This document shows positions 34,478 through 46,629 of a DNA stretch of 64,000 nt, in pieces. The translations under genes were made by a program, and so were the position numbers. Below the pieces are notes generated by a model. That model had not been told where the DNA came from. It searched no databases and saw nothing but the letters and a program-made list of their open reading frames with translations. Source of the DNA: Sorex araneus. Taxonomy: Eukaryota > Chordata > Mammalia > Eulipotyphla > Soricidae. Every line of letters starts with the position of its first letter. The first letter of the stretch is position 1. The stretch lies in assembly GCF_027595985.1 (NCBI RefSeq), contig NC_073303.1, positions 94,992,591-95,056,590 of the forward strand, read 5' to 3'.

Positions 34478-34645
34478 TCATTGCCCAACACTGTAACCCT
34501 GGGCCAGTTATTTCACATCACCGGTTCTTTATTTTAACACCTGTACAACTGGACAAGGAGCACTAACCTCAGAGGGGAGAAAGGAATATATGGTATACAG
34601 GGTGTCTGGAGAGTTCTAGAACATGGGAGATGCTCAGAAAAGATA
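34478..34645 (+). repeat. MIR remnant
   Basis: 'actgtaaccctgggccagtt', 'atttcacatcaccggttctt', 'acacctgtacaactggacaa'. Weak but in MIR order. Confidence 0.55.
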
Positions 34646-36215
34646 TGTTTCTGTCCTGACCTCCTTGGGAGCACAGACTATGCCCTGCGGGTCCCTCAGC
34701 CAGCTCAGTACAGCGATATAGTGACAGCATGTGACTTTTCTCTCTACTCTCCTGCTGAGACCGGCATGAGTCATTTCATGCTCTGCACGGGCAAAGGGAG
34801 GAGGTCAATGATGATATCAGTGGGAGGGACTGGGAAGAAACATATTCGTGCAGCAGGCGCTATAAATTCGGGAGAATGAGATCATAGCATCATCAATTTC
34901 AAGAGCAGAGCAACACCCCAACTCGATATGGGGGAGTAGGTATCTTAAAAGCTGTGACTTTTGCTGACTTGCAACAATGATCAGTAAACCGTACTGCACT
35001 TTCAGTGTGTGCCAAGCACTGTGTTGAGCAACTTTCATGCATGTTCTGATTTATACTCACAGTGACCCTGCTGCCTGGGTGCCATGGGCATCTCAGCTGA
35101 CAGAAGGGGCAGGGGGGCACTGGGACACCAGGATTTATGAGGTGACTCAGCTACATGGCAATGCAATTCATATGGTTCATCTGACTCCCACCATGCCTGC
35201 TCGGGACTATCTAGTGTCAGGGGCTATAATAGAGATTGAATACAGTAACTTTAACATGTCTAACATGCAGAAGTTAATTTTTTTCATGTCTCAATCTTAA
35301 TGCAAGTGGTGAGGGAGGGATTGTGCTCCTTCCATTATTCAGCCCTCATGGAAGTGTTTCCGCATTTGGATGTTTCCTGAGGATTTGTCCTCTCACCCTG
35401 GGAAGGATGGAGAGAAAAGGATCAGGAGAAGAAAAGACATTTGGTTTCCATTAGACTTGCTGCTACGTCACTGGTTTATCTGTGGTTTGACGTCTTTATG
35501 GAGCAGCAAGAGAGGTATGTGAATGTCCATTTTGTTTAATACTTACTGTTGCTTTTACTTACGCAATAATGAAGAAGGGAAGTATTAGTGGGCAGCCCAC
35601 ACTCCTTCCCGCAGCCTCTCAGCTACACATTGGGAGATAGTGGGCAAAGCACAACTAGGACTTTGGCATCTAAGACAAAGCAGAAATTTCAACGAAAGCA
35701 AACCTTTGTAGGTATCTGCAAAGCACAGGCAAATAAATGAGAAGTCATAAATTGAATCCGTATAAGCTACGGCTCTGCAATGAAGTGGATAGCACGCAGT
35801 GTGTGTAGGTTTGTGCAGGCACTATATCACAATAAAGCAAATTGGTTGGCACTTTTGACCTCTGTCCAGTGGGGGTTGGTTGCAAAGAATGAGACAAATA
35901 CATAAGAAAACAGCAAAATCATAATGTCTGTCCAAGCTTCAGGGTCATCTGGGTATTCATCAGTGAGCTCACAGTCTGCCATTTATTTAGTACAATCTCG
36001 CATCTTCCACCATGGCTCCCAGCATGTGAGATGCTATTTAAGTTGACAGAAAGAAATTCTGTACAGTTAGTAAGTACAGCAAAACTCAGGAAGTGCATGA
36101 AGAATGGAAGATGGGGTTTCACAAAGCCAATCATCAGGCACCCTTAAAGTATAAAGTAGTGACAATTTCCCATTCTATTTTTGCCTGTGTTGTTCTCTGC
36201 ATCTTAAAAACCTTA
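34646..36215. other. Repeat-poor intergenic stretch
   Basis: About 1.6 kb with no young repeats and no exon. 'ctgctgagaccggcatgagtcatttcatgc' near 34750 contains an AP-1-like TGAGTCA. Part of 34990-35110 may be an old L2. This could be regulatory, but nothing specific is supported. Confidence 0.4.
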
Positions 36216-36378
36216 ATGTTTTTCTTCTTCTTTTTTAAAAAGTTTTTGGGTTACACACACTGTGCTCAGGGATCACTCCTGGCAGGCTTGGAGAACCATA
36301 TGAGATGCCTGGGATCAAAACTGGGTTGGCTGTGTGCAAGACAGTAACAACCTATCTGCTGTGTAATCTCTCAAACTT
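36216..36378 (-). repeat. tRNA-derived SINE, minus strand
   Basis: 'ttttgggttacacacactgt', 'gctcagggatcactcctggc', 'ccatatgagatgcctgggat' and 'tgtgtaatctctcaaac' give the reversed SINE, diverged. Confidence 0.8.
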
Positions 36379-36555
36379 TTGTTCTATTATATTCTTTCAT
36401 GAGTGATTTTTTGCTGGCCCTGTTATCTATTCTATTCTATTGTTTCTTGTGTGAATTTTTGTTTGCCCAGAGACCTAAACTGCTTTGACCAAAAAAATAT
36501 CCTAACCTTGAGGGAATAATTTACTACAGGTATGCAGGTATGATGTGAACTCTTA

Positions 36556-36836
36556 CAGCCTAGTTCTCCTTCTCAGAGAACCTGGCAAGTTACTGAGAGC
36601 ATCCTGCCCATACGGCAGAGCCTAGCAAGGTCTTCATGGCATATTTAATATCCCCAATACATTAACAATGATGGTCCCCTTATCCTGAAAGAGCCTCCAA
36701 TGTGGCACCACTGGGAAGAATGAGTAAAGAGAGGCTGCATTCTATCTCAGGGCTAGGATGAATGGATACTTTACTGGTGCCCGCTTGAGCAAATCTATGA
36801 TCAACGGAATGACAGTGATACAGTGATACAATGATG
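36556..36836 (+). repeat. RTE-type SINE, long-middle form
   Basis: 'ctcagagaacctggcaagtt', 'tacggcagagcctagcaagg', an extra middle 'cctgaaagagcctccaatgt', then 'actggtgcccgcttgagcaa' and (acagtgat)n. The 5' tRNA head is missing. The middle segment is shared with 2833-3362 and 14964-15228, which marks a subfamily. Confidence 0.85.
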
Positions 36837-37120
36837 TAGCTATGATAGTACATAGGCACATAGTGAGGACTCTTTGAAAATAGCCTGAATGCTCTCCAGT
36901 ATCTTAACAGTATCTCAACACATCAATTGAGAATCTTAAAGATATATAGGCTCCCAGGGAAAAAGTAATTTGTTAAAATTCATTAAAATTTGCCTTACTG
37001 TTGCTAAAGCACTTTGAAGAAGACGTGGCATATCAACTAGTTTGACGCTATTAATGTTGCTGTTGATATCAGAACTAGTATTAACTACCTATTACCTCGA
37101 CCCTACATCTGACAATAATG

Positions 37121-37364
37121 TCAATCACTGTCATCCCATTGCTCATTGATTTGTTCGAGCAGGCACCGGTCTTGTCTCTCATTGAGAGAGACTTATTGTT
37201 ACTGTTTTTGGCATATCCAATATGCACAGGTAGCTTGCCAGGCTCTGTCGAGCGGGCTAAATACTCTCGGTAGCTTGCCGGGCTCTCCGGGAGGGGTGGA
37301 GGAATCGAACTCGGGTCGGCCGCATGAAAGGCGAATGCCCAACGGCTGTGATATCGCTCCAACC
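37121..37364 (-). repeat. Full-length RTE-type SINE, minus strand, with perfect TSD
   Basis: From the short reversed tail 'tcaatcactgtcatcccatt' through 'ctcattgatttgttcgagca' and 'gtagcttgccgggctctccg' to the tRNA-like head 'ctgtgatatcgctccaac'. The 12-bp perfect duplication 'ctgacaataatg' lies at 37109-37120 and 37365-37376. It defines the complete unit: about 244 bp, tRNA-like head, body, RTE-like end. Confidence 0.95.
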
Positions 37365-37443
37365 CTGACAATAATGAAATGTGGTAAATGCTCTATTAGT
37401 AATACAGAAGTCTGAATATGTCCACGGAGAGAACCCTTTTGAC

Positions 37444-37613
37444 TGGGGCTGGAGTGATAGCAGAGCGGGTAGGGCATTTTCCTTGCATGCAGCCAACCCA
37501 GGTTTGATTACCAGCATCCCATATGGTCCCCTGAGCACAGCCAGGGGTAATTCCTGAGTGAAGAACTAGGAGTAACCCCTGTACATCACCAGATGTAACC
37601 CAAACAACAAAAT
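37444..37613 (+). repeat. A-tailed tRNA-derived SINE with TSD
   Basis: Well preserved from 'tggggctggagtgatagcag' to 'accagatgtaacccaaacaa'. 'ccttttgac' flanks it at 37435-37443 and 37614-37622. It sits 70 bp from an RTE-type SINE, so the two SINE kinds can be compared side by side. Confidence 0.92.
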
Positions 37614-37622
37614 CCTTTTGAC

Positions 37623-38465
37623 CATAAAATAGAAAAAAATTCATAAATGAAAATGAATTTTTTCTGAGCTTGGTGGGATGCTAATAGTCAGAGATGGATA
37701 TAAGTGAGGCTAGATAGAGAAGGCATTCCAGGAAAAGGGACCAGCTTAGAATTTAACAACAAAAAAAAATTAAAGAAAAACATGAAGAAAGGAAATGTGA
37801 AGTGTGACAGAGGATTGTGAAATGAGTGGGAGATGAGGCAGGAAGGGTGGGGTGAGCCCAAGCTTGGAGCTAATTTAAGGAGGTTGGCCTTTTACCTGAA
37901 GGCAATGGGGAGCCCTCAAAGGTTTTGATCAGCATCGTGCCAGGGGAAGATTGCCATGGCAACAGCTCTGGGGAAATACCGGAGGGTGGCGAGGCCAGCT
38001 CAGTAACTAGTACTGTGGTCTAGGCAAGAGATAATGAGGAGTGGAATTAGAGCTATGGTATGGGGAAAGGCTGAGAAGGTACCCAGACCGGCTCTCTGTA
38101 AAAGGAGAATGAAAGATCACAGTGACTGTGCAATCAGCAAAAGGCAGATGGAGTGAGGAAGCTAGGTCTATCCACTGCCGGAACTGCAGATTCCGAACAG
38201 CCTCACAGCATAGGATACACTGCTGATCATAACACATTGCTAAAATGATTTTGTATTACTTTTCCTAGCTGCCTCTAAGGTAGGCATTCACTCACTCGCT
38301 TGCTCATTTGTTAAGGCGTGTCCTCAGAGTCTATACTAAGCAAGCTGAATCATAAGAAAGCCATGTCTGCCCTAGACAACCACTGACATGAGCAAACTAG
38401 AGCTCAGGGAGGGAGGGTACTGTACCAAGAGGCCCTGGCATGAGTGGGGCTCTGTGTATCTTCCT
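37623..38465. other. Unrecognised intergenic stretch
   Basis: No repeat or exon recognised. Confidence 0.5.
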
Positions 38466-38810
38466 GTCTCACCCACATATGTATACACTGAACCATTCCT
38501 CCAATGTGATGATATTAAAGGATGGGGATTTTGAGACTTAATAAGGCTGTGAAGGTGAACCCCAAATGAATGGGATTACTGTCTTTATAAAAGTCATGCC
38601 AGATAGTTCTCTTGCCCCTTTCATACCAAATGAACATGGCCAAAAGCTGGTCCTCTTATAACGAGAAATTGGGATCTCATAGTACCATGAATCAGTCAGC
38701 ACTTTCTTCCTTGCTTTTCAGTCTTTATGACTGTGAGAAATGTATCCTATTATTTTTCAGTCACTGAGTATAGGGTATTTTGCCAAAGCTATCCAAACAA
38801 GACCAAGATG
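38466..38810 (+). mobile_element. MaLR LTR relic (MST/MLT-like)
   Basis: 'ccaatgtgatgatattaaag', 'aaatgaatgggattactgtc', 'tttataaaagtcatgcc', 'atgactgtgagaaatgtatc' and 'gggtattttgcca' match the order of MaLR LTRs. A SINE-free but old element. Confidence 0.7.
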
Positions 38811-39169
38811 TGTCTCTCAATATGTTGGTTTAAACAGGCTACCTTTGATTTAATTTGCTCACCAGTCTAGAGTCAATCTGGAGACGGTGTGAAGAACTAC
38901 CATAGAGGAGAAATTTGCTGCTTTAACATGTTCTCCTGCCATTGTTCTCAACATGTCACTTTCATCTTATGATCCACAAGAACTGTTGCCACTTCTGCTC
39001 TTACGTCAGAACAGCAGAAGAAGGGAAAAGTCAAATAAAAATTCCCTTTCTCTTAAGACCATAACCCGGAGAATAAACACAAAACTTCAATTCACATCCC
39101 ATTAGGATGAGTTCACATGATCATATAACCATATTAACAGCAAGAGAAGTTGCCAAATGCATTTTATTT
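38811..39169. other. Unrecognised intergenic stretch
   Basis: No repeat or exon recognised. Confidence 0.5.
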
Positions 39170-39328
39170 TGTGGAGGGGGCATACCCAGGAGTGTTCAGG
39201 GCTTACTTCTGGTTCTGTACTTGGGGATTATTACTGACAAACCTCGGGAAACCATACGAGGTGCCATTGATTGAACCCAGGTCAGGTGCATGAAAAATAA
39301 AGCCCTCTGTACTATCTTTCAGGCCCCA
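39170..39328 (-). repeat. tRNA-derived SINE, minus strand
   Basis: 'ggagggggcatacccaggag', 'tggggattattactgacaaa', 'attgaacccaggtcaggtgc', 'ctatctttcaggcccc'. Diverged. Confidence 0.75.
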
Positions 39329-39510
39329 AAATGCATGCTGTAGTTGCCTGACTATGTACCTACCTACCACTATGAAAGTAGTTGATTATGACAAACAACA
39401 GTCTCTGCTACTGTATTGTAGGCCTACCAATGCCTAATAAAGTGCAGATCATTTTAAATGGACTTAATAAATTTGTGCTAAATGAGTCAATGTAAAAATA
39501 ATATTGGTCA

Positions 39511-40484
39511 ATGCAGGTCAAAACAACCACGAGATACCACCTCACACCACAGAGGCTAGCACACATCCAAAAGAACAAAAGCAACTGCTGTTGGAGAGGA
39601 TGTGGGGAGAAAGGGATCCTTCTACACTGCTGGTGGGAATGCCGACTAGTTCAGCCCTTTTGGAAAACAATATGGACGATTCTCAAAAAATTAGAGGTTG
39701 AGCTCCCATTTGACCCAGCAATACCACTGCTGGGAATATATCCCAGAAAAGCCAAAAAGTATAGTTGAAATGACATCTGCACTTATATGTTCATCGCAGC
39801 ACTGTTTACAATAGCCAGAATCTGGAAAAAACCCGAGTGCCCTAGAACAGATGACTGGTTGAAGAAACTCTGGTACATCTATGCCATGGAATACTATGCA
39901 GCTGTTAGAAAAAATGAGGTCATAACGTTTGCATATAAGTGGATCAGCATGGAAAGTATCATGCTAAGTGAAATGAGTCAGAAAGAGAGAGAAAGACATA
40001 GAAAGATTGCACTCATCTGTGGAATATAGAATAATAGACTATAAGACTAATACCCAAGATTAGTAGAAATAAGTACCAGGAGGTTGTCTCCATGTCTTGG
40101 AGGCTGGTCTCTCATTCTGGGCAACTCAGAGAAGGAAACACCAAGTAAAATGTAGTCGGAGGTCATGTGGAGGAAGGGTGATGCGGGCCGAATATAGACT
40201 AGAGACTGAACACAATGGCCACTCAACACCTTTATTGCAAACCACAACACCTAATCAGAGAGAGAGATCAAAAGGGAATACCCTGCCATAGTAGCAGTGT
40301 GGGGTGGGGGAAGACGGGAATGGGGAGGGTGGGAGAGATGCTGGGTTTACTGGTGGTGGAGAATGGGCACTGGTGAAGGGATGGGTTCTCGAACCTTATA
40401 TGGGGGAAACATGAGCACAAAAATGTATAAATCTGTAGCTGTACCCTCACGTTGATTCACTAATTAAAAATAAATAAATTATTA
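39511..40484 (+). mobile_element. 5'-truncated L1: end of ORF2, 3'UTR and A-tail, perfect TSD
   Basis: The first 510 bp encode the conserved end of L1 ORF2 (residues such as HCWWECRLVQPFW, LPFDPAIPLLGIYP, MFIAALFTIARIWKKP, IMLSEMSQKERERHR). The frame is broken by a TGA near 39766. The 3'UTR follows, including 'gggtttactggtggtggaga', and then the A-rich tail. The 17-bp perfect duplication 'aaaaataatattggtca' lies at 39494-39510 and 40485-40501. The right copy contains the first bases of the SINE at 40497. The copy cannot make protein. Confidence 0.96.
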
Positions 40485-40496
40485 AAAAATAATATT

Positions 40497-40668
40497 GGTC
40501 AGAGAGATAGTACAGTGGGTAAGGCACTTGCTTTATATGTGACTGACCTAAGCTTGAGTCCTGTTACCATATATAGTCTCCTGAACCTCACCAGGAGTGG
40601 TCCTTGAGCACAGAGTCAGAAGTAAGCCCTAAACATAGCCAGGTGTGTCCCCGAAACAATAAAAAATA
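40497..40668 (+). repeat. tRNA-derived SINE split from its 5' flank by an L1
   Basis: 'ggtcagagagatagtacagt', 'agtctcctgaacctcaccag', 'gtgtgtccccgaaacaataa'. An L1 landed at its very head; the first bases of the SINE are duplicated on the far side of the L1 (39506-39510). Confidence 0.82.
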
Positions 40669-41338
40669 TAATATCATGATGGGTATTGAAGATACTAAGC
40701 TCTGAAAGCCCACTTTCTGTTATGAAGGGTCTTTTAGTCTGTATTGGGGGCTAGACAAGTAGAAAAATGAATAGATTGAATTTATTTTTTGATGGAAGAG
40801 CAGCCTGTGCTGGCACATTTTAATTAGGAGAAATTACAAAGGAGAAATGCAGCAAACTAGCAGGGCAAGAGAGGTCAGAGAAGGTTTCAAAGAGAACATG
40901 ATGCTCAGCTGAGACCGGAAAGATGAGTAGATATTTGCATGATGAGCCAGGTAAGAAATTCTATTCAAGGGCAAAAGGAGAGCATAAATCAAGGTAGGAT
41001 TTAGCAGTAGCCCAATATATTTACAAGAGTACAGACTTGGGTAAATACAGAGGGAAAAGATGGCAGGGGAAGCTGGAGGAGAGAGGTGGAGTTGAGGACA
41101 GAGGTCTTGATCTTATTGGAACTGGTGACCGAGTGAACACATTTAAACACAGGTATTAAAGGTGGCAGGGTGCTGGACACAATCGCATTTACATTTTTAT
41201 AAACTCCATTGGTTGTACCTTGTAGAAGATGGCCCAACAGTGGAAATAAGGAAAAGCATTTTCCTTTGAGTGGAAGAAAGAAAAGCTTTGGCAGATGTTA
41301 ATTTTTCTTGGTAAACCTTAATGTTTGAAGCAACATAA
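40669..41338. other. Unrecognised intergenic stretch
   Basis: No repeat or exon recognised. Confidence 0.5.
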
Positions 41339-42056
41339 CTTTTTTTTTATTTTCATGGAAGTACTTGGTTTATTCAGTGGTGCCTAGAACAGGCACTGGG
41401 GCTCTCCTGTACTCTTGATGTATGATACTCTTGATGTATAAGGCCCAGACATTCTGCAAAGCTCTTCTTGAGCAATAACACCAGGAAATTAACAGTCAAG
41501 TGCATGTTTATAGACAAGCTCTTCGTCTGTCATCTTCACGTGACTGACAGCCACCGCCAAACACAGCACATTCATCTGGAACTTGATTGTGGACTTCACT
41601 TCATCAATCTTGGCCACCATGTTTTTGTTGTGGGTCAGCAGAGAAGGAAACTTGGCAGCCTTATTCAATACAGGGACCAAGATTCTGGAGAATCTGCTTA
41701 ATTAGAGACTCTGAAGCCAGAAAAGAATCATAATTCTTGGCCAGCTTCTTCACCAGCTTCTGATTCTTATTGAGTTTCTTCAATGTGCATTTGGGGGATA
41801 TCCACAGCGTTGGCCTCATCTCAGTGGCACTGGTCCCCCAAAACACACATGTAAACTTGGGGTGAGAGGTGGACTTGAACCTGATGGTGTCCGAGAAGTG
41901 CTTGTCCTTCTGTGGGTTATAGTTCTTGAGGCTGACCTGCAGTTCCACCACCTTGAGGAACTCTCGGTGCTTGGGATGGTTCCCACAAAGGACATCCCAC
42001 ACCACCTCGTATAGGGTGTCAAGGGACACTTTGCTGCTCATGGTGCCAGGTGCCTC
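41339..42056 (-). pseudogene. RPL10A: Processed pseudogene of ribosomal protein L10a
   Basis: Intronless minus-strand copy of the RPL10A mRNA. The ATG is at 42041-42039 ([14 protein letters not shown]...). Recognisable blocks follow: [44 protein letters not shown], then [19 protein letters not shown] and [24 protein letters not shown]. Two compensating frameshifts garble the segment after HPKFTC (about 41770-41850). Another frameshift falls near 41675-41690. The C-terminal part is altered and has a short local duplication near 41415-41440. An AATAAA signal (41374-41369) and an A-tail (41350-41341) follow. L1 machinery most likely made this copy. It is not functional. Confidence 0.95.
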
Positions 42057-42216
42057 AGTAACCAGAAAAAGCTGCAATATATCTTTTAATAAGCTAGTAT
42101 AATTTATAAATAAAGTGGGCAAAGGTTTGCTTAAAATCAAAGTTACAGTTAACTATTTTAAGACCAAGACTGATTATTTTCTGCCATCAGTTTTTCTACT
42201 AGTGGCACTTTTTTAA

Positions 42217-42769
42217 AAAAATTATTTTATTTTTTAATTAGTGAATCACCAAGAGGGTACAGATACAGATTCACACATTTTGGAGCTTGTTTTTCCCTCA
42301 TACAATGTTCGAAAACACATTCCTCCACCAGTGCCCATTCTCCACCACCAATAAGCCCAGTATCCCTCCCACCCCTCAATCCCATCTCCCCCCCACTCCA
42401 CCCTGCCTCTGTGGCAGGGCATTCCCTTTTGTTCTCTCGCTCCAATTGGGTGTTGTTGTTTGCAATAGGGGTATTGAGTGGCCATTGTGTTCAGTCTCTA
42501 GTCTACTTTCAGCACGAATCTCCCTTCCCAGGCGGGATCTCCAACCACATTTTACTTGGTGTTCCCTTCTCTATCTGAGCTGCCTGTTTCCCCAGGATGT
42601 GAGACCAGCTTCCATGCCATGGAGACAATCTACTGGTACTTATTTCTACTATTCTTGGATATTAGTCTCCTACTCTGTTATTTTATATTCCACAGATGAG
42701 CGCTATCTTTCTATGTCTGTCTCTCTCTTTCTGACTCATTTCACTTAGCCTGATACTATGCATGTTGAT
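42217..42769 (-). mobile_element. 5'-truncated L1 3' end with perfect TSD, minus strand
   Basis: 'ttagtgaatcaccaagaggg', 'aacacattcctccaccagtg', 'ttgggtgttgttgtttgcaa', 'ctgactcatttcacttagcc'. The 17-bp perfect duplication 'tagtggcacttttttaa' lies at 42200-42216 and 42770-42786. It belongs to the L1 lineage of 39511, 50492, 54831 and 62917. Confidence 0.95.
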
Positions 42770-42786
42770 TAGTGGCACTTTTTTAA

Positions 42787-43515
42787 TTGCCTCTATTTCC
42801 CCTCTTCTGCTGAGGTCCAGAACCTGATATTTAGAGAAAAGTTTATGCCCTTGGGAAGAACTTCTTTATGTTCTATACCTTAACTAAATTATGGGTACAT
42901 TGTAGGAATAAACCACAAGACTTCCTTCAGTCTTGATGCTCTGCTGTAGGAAGACACTGTACCACCCAAACAATGAAAATTAACCAATACAAGGTATTAT
43001 TACAAGCCTGTCATTTAAATGTGAGCAAACATAGAGAGGTTCAATGGTAAGTCTACATGGGTTCAAGGTCACCCAGATAATACCAACAAGACCAGAAGGC
43101 ATCATACCTCCTTTTAGTATTTTCCTACTAATAACATCGAATTTCATAGTCCAAATGAAGACTTTGCTAGTCCCTTTACTTTTCACTGATCATTTCTTTC
43201 TCATATTGAGAGCACATTTTTTGAAATTATTCCACTCTAAAATTTTTTTGCAATTCAAAACCCCCACGATTTATAGTTTTTACCATTTATAGAATTTTGT
43301 GTCTATTTCTCTATTAATGCTTATCATACTATGCAGTAAACATTCACTCGTTTAATTATTCAATGAGATTTTTTAATTTACAAATAATGCAATAAAGAAC
43401 CTCTTTGAATCTTAGTATCTCAAGTTAATTCCTTCAGAAATACTCCAGACGGAGAATATTCTACTAGCAATTACACAATACACTTCATGAAATGAATGTA
43501 CTTTAAAATTTGTTT
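42787..43515. other. Unrecognised intergenic stretch
   Basis: A weak MIR/L2-like text lies at 43000-43090 ('gttcaatggtaagtctacat'). Otherwise nothing is recognised. Confidence 0.45.
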
Positions 43516-43678
43516 GTTTGATTGTGGAGCACGCTGTGTTCAAGGTTTACTTTTGGCTCTGTGTTCTGAGATCATTTCTGGTGGTGCTCAGAAAACTATA
43601 TGTGATGCTGGGATTGAATGTGGGTTGGGTGCATTAAGGCAAGTGCTTACCGCTATAGTAATATCTCTGTGCCCCCTG
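43516..43678 (-). repeat. tRNA-derived SINE, minus strand, diverged
   Basis: 'gagcacgctgtgttcaaggt', 'gagatcatttctggtggtgc', 'gggattgaatgtgggttggg', 'taatatctctgtgcccc'. Confidence 0.75.
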
Positions 43679-46235
43679 AATGAGTTTTTAAATACATACC
43701 ATAATTAGGAGAGTAGGGGAAAATGATCTCAGCCTCTGTCTGAAAAAAAAAAGGAAAGATGTGGCTCACAAGATTCCAAATAACAGCAAGATAAAATCAT
43801 AGAGCATAGTTTGGAAAAGCACATGTATTTATGGAAGACCTTTCTGCAGTTATTTTTACTCTAGTTTTAACTTTCTCCATCACCTTCCCAGATAGTGAGA
43901 AATTTTCCATGGTTTAGGTTATGTCTTGCTACACTCCTTGCCAAATCTAGATCCTAGAAACTCATAGATGCTTTCCAAGTATTTAGTGAGCAAGATCCCC
44001 AAACTACAATGCCAGGTTTTTTACCCATGCAAGTAATATAAAACTGAGCTCTTCATTTGGAAAGGAAAGGATCAGCTAATTAATATGCTATGTCAGCATC
44101 CTTGTCTATTTTATGGCTCAAAACAGAACTGCATGTCCTTTAGCCCAGACAATTTCCTGTTTATTATCATATTAGACCTATTCCAAGGCAGATGGAAATA
44201 TTGAAGGACATCTCCAGCTATTAAGACTAGCATAAATCTTTCAGAACTGTATATAAATACATAATACTCCCCATTAACATTTTTCAAAATTATGATTCAT
44301 GCAATTTCTTGATTAAGCAGAACTCTTTTATCCTGTAATGCTGTTCGCTTGAGCTAATAATTGGAAAGTTGAAATGTACACCCTTGGTCACAATTTCTGT
44401 TAGTATTAGTCCTGTTTTTAAGGCAGATTCTTTTCAAGTTTTTCTATACACATCTTTGTAGTGTCTCTCTTTGACCTTCACTCTGCCTGACTGCCTTTAT
44501 CATCAATTAACAATAGGAAAAATAGAACTAGCATTTATATTGAGGCACTCTGTGCTCAGAATTCTTGCAATCTTAAGAACAAAATTTAGAAGTAGTACCA
44601 ACACTTCAGCTTTACTTGTGGAAAGAAAAAGAAACAAGGAGACTGAAAAAATTGCCCTAGGTCACAGTAAGTTAGAGACAGAGGCAAGAGCTGAACTTTG
44701 TTCTGCTTTGACGCTACACTAAGTTTCCTTTTTAGTTTACTTAAAGAGGTGACAAACAAACTGACATTTATAGAACTACTACTATATTGTACTTTATGTT
44801 TCTTTTGTCATTTGAAAGTCATATTATAAAGAACAGATTTTCATTCTCATTTCCCATGTCAGGGAACTGAGATGCAGACACTTAGCAAGTTATCCAGAAT
44901 TCAAAACTAGCGTTTAGTGAGGCCAGGAATCGAATTAACACATGAAACCACACACTGCTCTTTTCTTTAAGCAAGAACCTAAGAATGAGCTTCTTAGAAG
45001 TTACTTCTGTGCATCTGCATCTATGAGCAGATACTGAGAGCTACTGAGCTCATATAGGAGGCAGAGATTTTGTGACTTTGAGAACATTATTAAACCTTTA
45101 ACTCTTAGCATCTCACCTACAAAATGTTATGTGCTTTCTTTAAACACTCTTTCTTCTTAACTCTATTCCCTGCCACAAAACCTTGGGAGAGCCAACTTTT
45201 GGATTAAATAAGGAAATTATCTGTCCTATTAAATTTATTTATTATAAATAAATGATCTATTATTTATAGATAATGTCACTGAGGCCCAGGCAGGTCATGC
45301 AACTTCTCCAAATTGCTCTGTGACCTGATAACCAAGAGCAGACTAAAATTCTGAGTATTAGTTAGATAATGCATTGTGACAAGTGCTGAAGTTGATTTTT
45401 AAAATTAAGAACATATCTCCTATGCATATGTAAAGCAAATGTCTGTAAAACAATTTCATCCAACTCATTAGTAATGATTCAGTATGGAGAGTTTTAACAA
45501 TGTAAAGAAATACAGATGATGAATTCATGAATTCTGAAATTAATGTGCTGAAAGGTTCAAAACAAGTTAATATTTAAAAGGCTATACAATGTAAGACTCG
45601 GGGTATTGTACAGAATTTAAATCAGTTGTAACTCTACAACACAAATTTCACTTGCATTGCATCAATTTTCTGCAAGTTACCTTTTATTTCTGCAGAGATG
45701 TAATATAGCAATCGCAACAGGAAATGCATCACTTTGGTTGTAATAGAGATGCAGTAAATGTGAACAACAAAAATATAAACATCAACAATATTGCAAACCA
45801 TGCTAACTCATAGCAGTAACATTTAACAATTCTAAGTACAAAAACTAGAAAATAGATGATCAAAGATGCTTATGCCTATCGATTAGACCATTTTAGTATA
45901 AATTTCTTTATTCCATTCAAAGAACTCTAAATAGTGACTTCCGGTTTAAATATCTCACTTTCACTGGTATCCTTAGAATGTTATTATTATACATTATATA
46001 ATATGTCCTATAAGAATAGTAATAATAATGGAAGATGAAGTTCAGAGAGATTGGAATGAATTCAGTGAGAATAAAAATGTGGCCCAAGGACCACATGCAA
46101 ACAATAGGACATGGGGAGTTGAAACACTATTCAGCAGTGTTTCTGAATCAGGGTTCTTTGTGGCAATTCTTGAACAACTTGACTGACAATTCAAGTTCAA
46201 TGTAAGAGCCTAAGGATGTAATACTTGGATTATCT
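43679..46235. other. Repeat-poor AT-rich stretch with old MIR/L2 traces
   Basis: About 2.6 kb with no young SINE or L1. Possible MIR/L2 relics lie at 44640-44710 ('cctaggtcacagtaagttag'), 44835-44945 ('cagggaactgagatgcagac') and 45265-45365 ('cactgaggcccaggcaggtc'). No exon is recognised. Confidence 0.45.
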
Positions 46236-46362
46236 GGACCACTCTAGTGGTGCTCAGGGTCCTCTAGAACTGCACTTGGTGGTTTCTGGTTCCAGAGATA
46301 GAACCAGAGTTGGCTGCATTCAGGACAGTGTCTTTAGCCCCATACCATCTCTCTAGCTCCAT
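46236..46362 (-). repeat. tRNA-derived SINE, minus strand, diverged
   Basis: 'actctagtggtgctcagggt', 'agatagaaccagagttggct', 'accatctctctagctcc'. The 3' body is shortened. Confidence 0.65.
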
Positions 46363-46629
46363 CGCATCTTCTTAAATGTTCATTCATATAATAACTACTT
46401 CTTTGCCATTTCTGGTAACTAAATAAATCAGAGATGAAAAGGGACTGGACACATGGCCTGAACACAAAGTGTGCACTCACTAAGGGTGAATATATTGGTT
46501 ATACAACAGTGGGATTCCTAGGGAAGGAACATGCTAGAGAAAATCAAGCAGAGACCAAAGGACATGGCTACAGGCAAAACTGGAATAATATTTCATAGGC
46601 TAGATTCATGAATCCTTAGTAGAATATAA

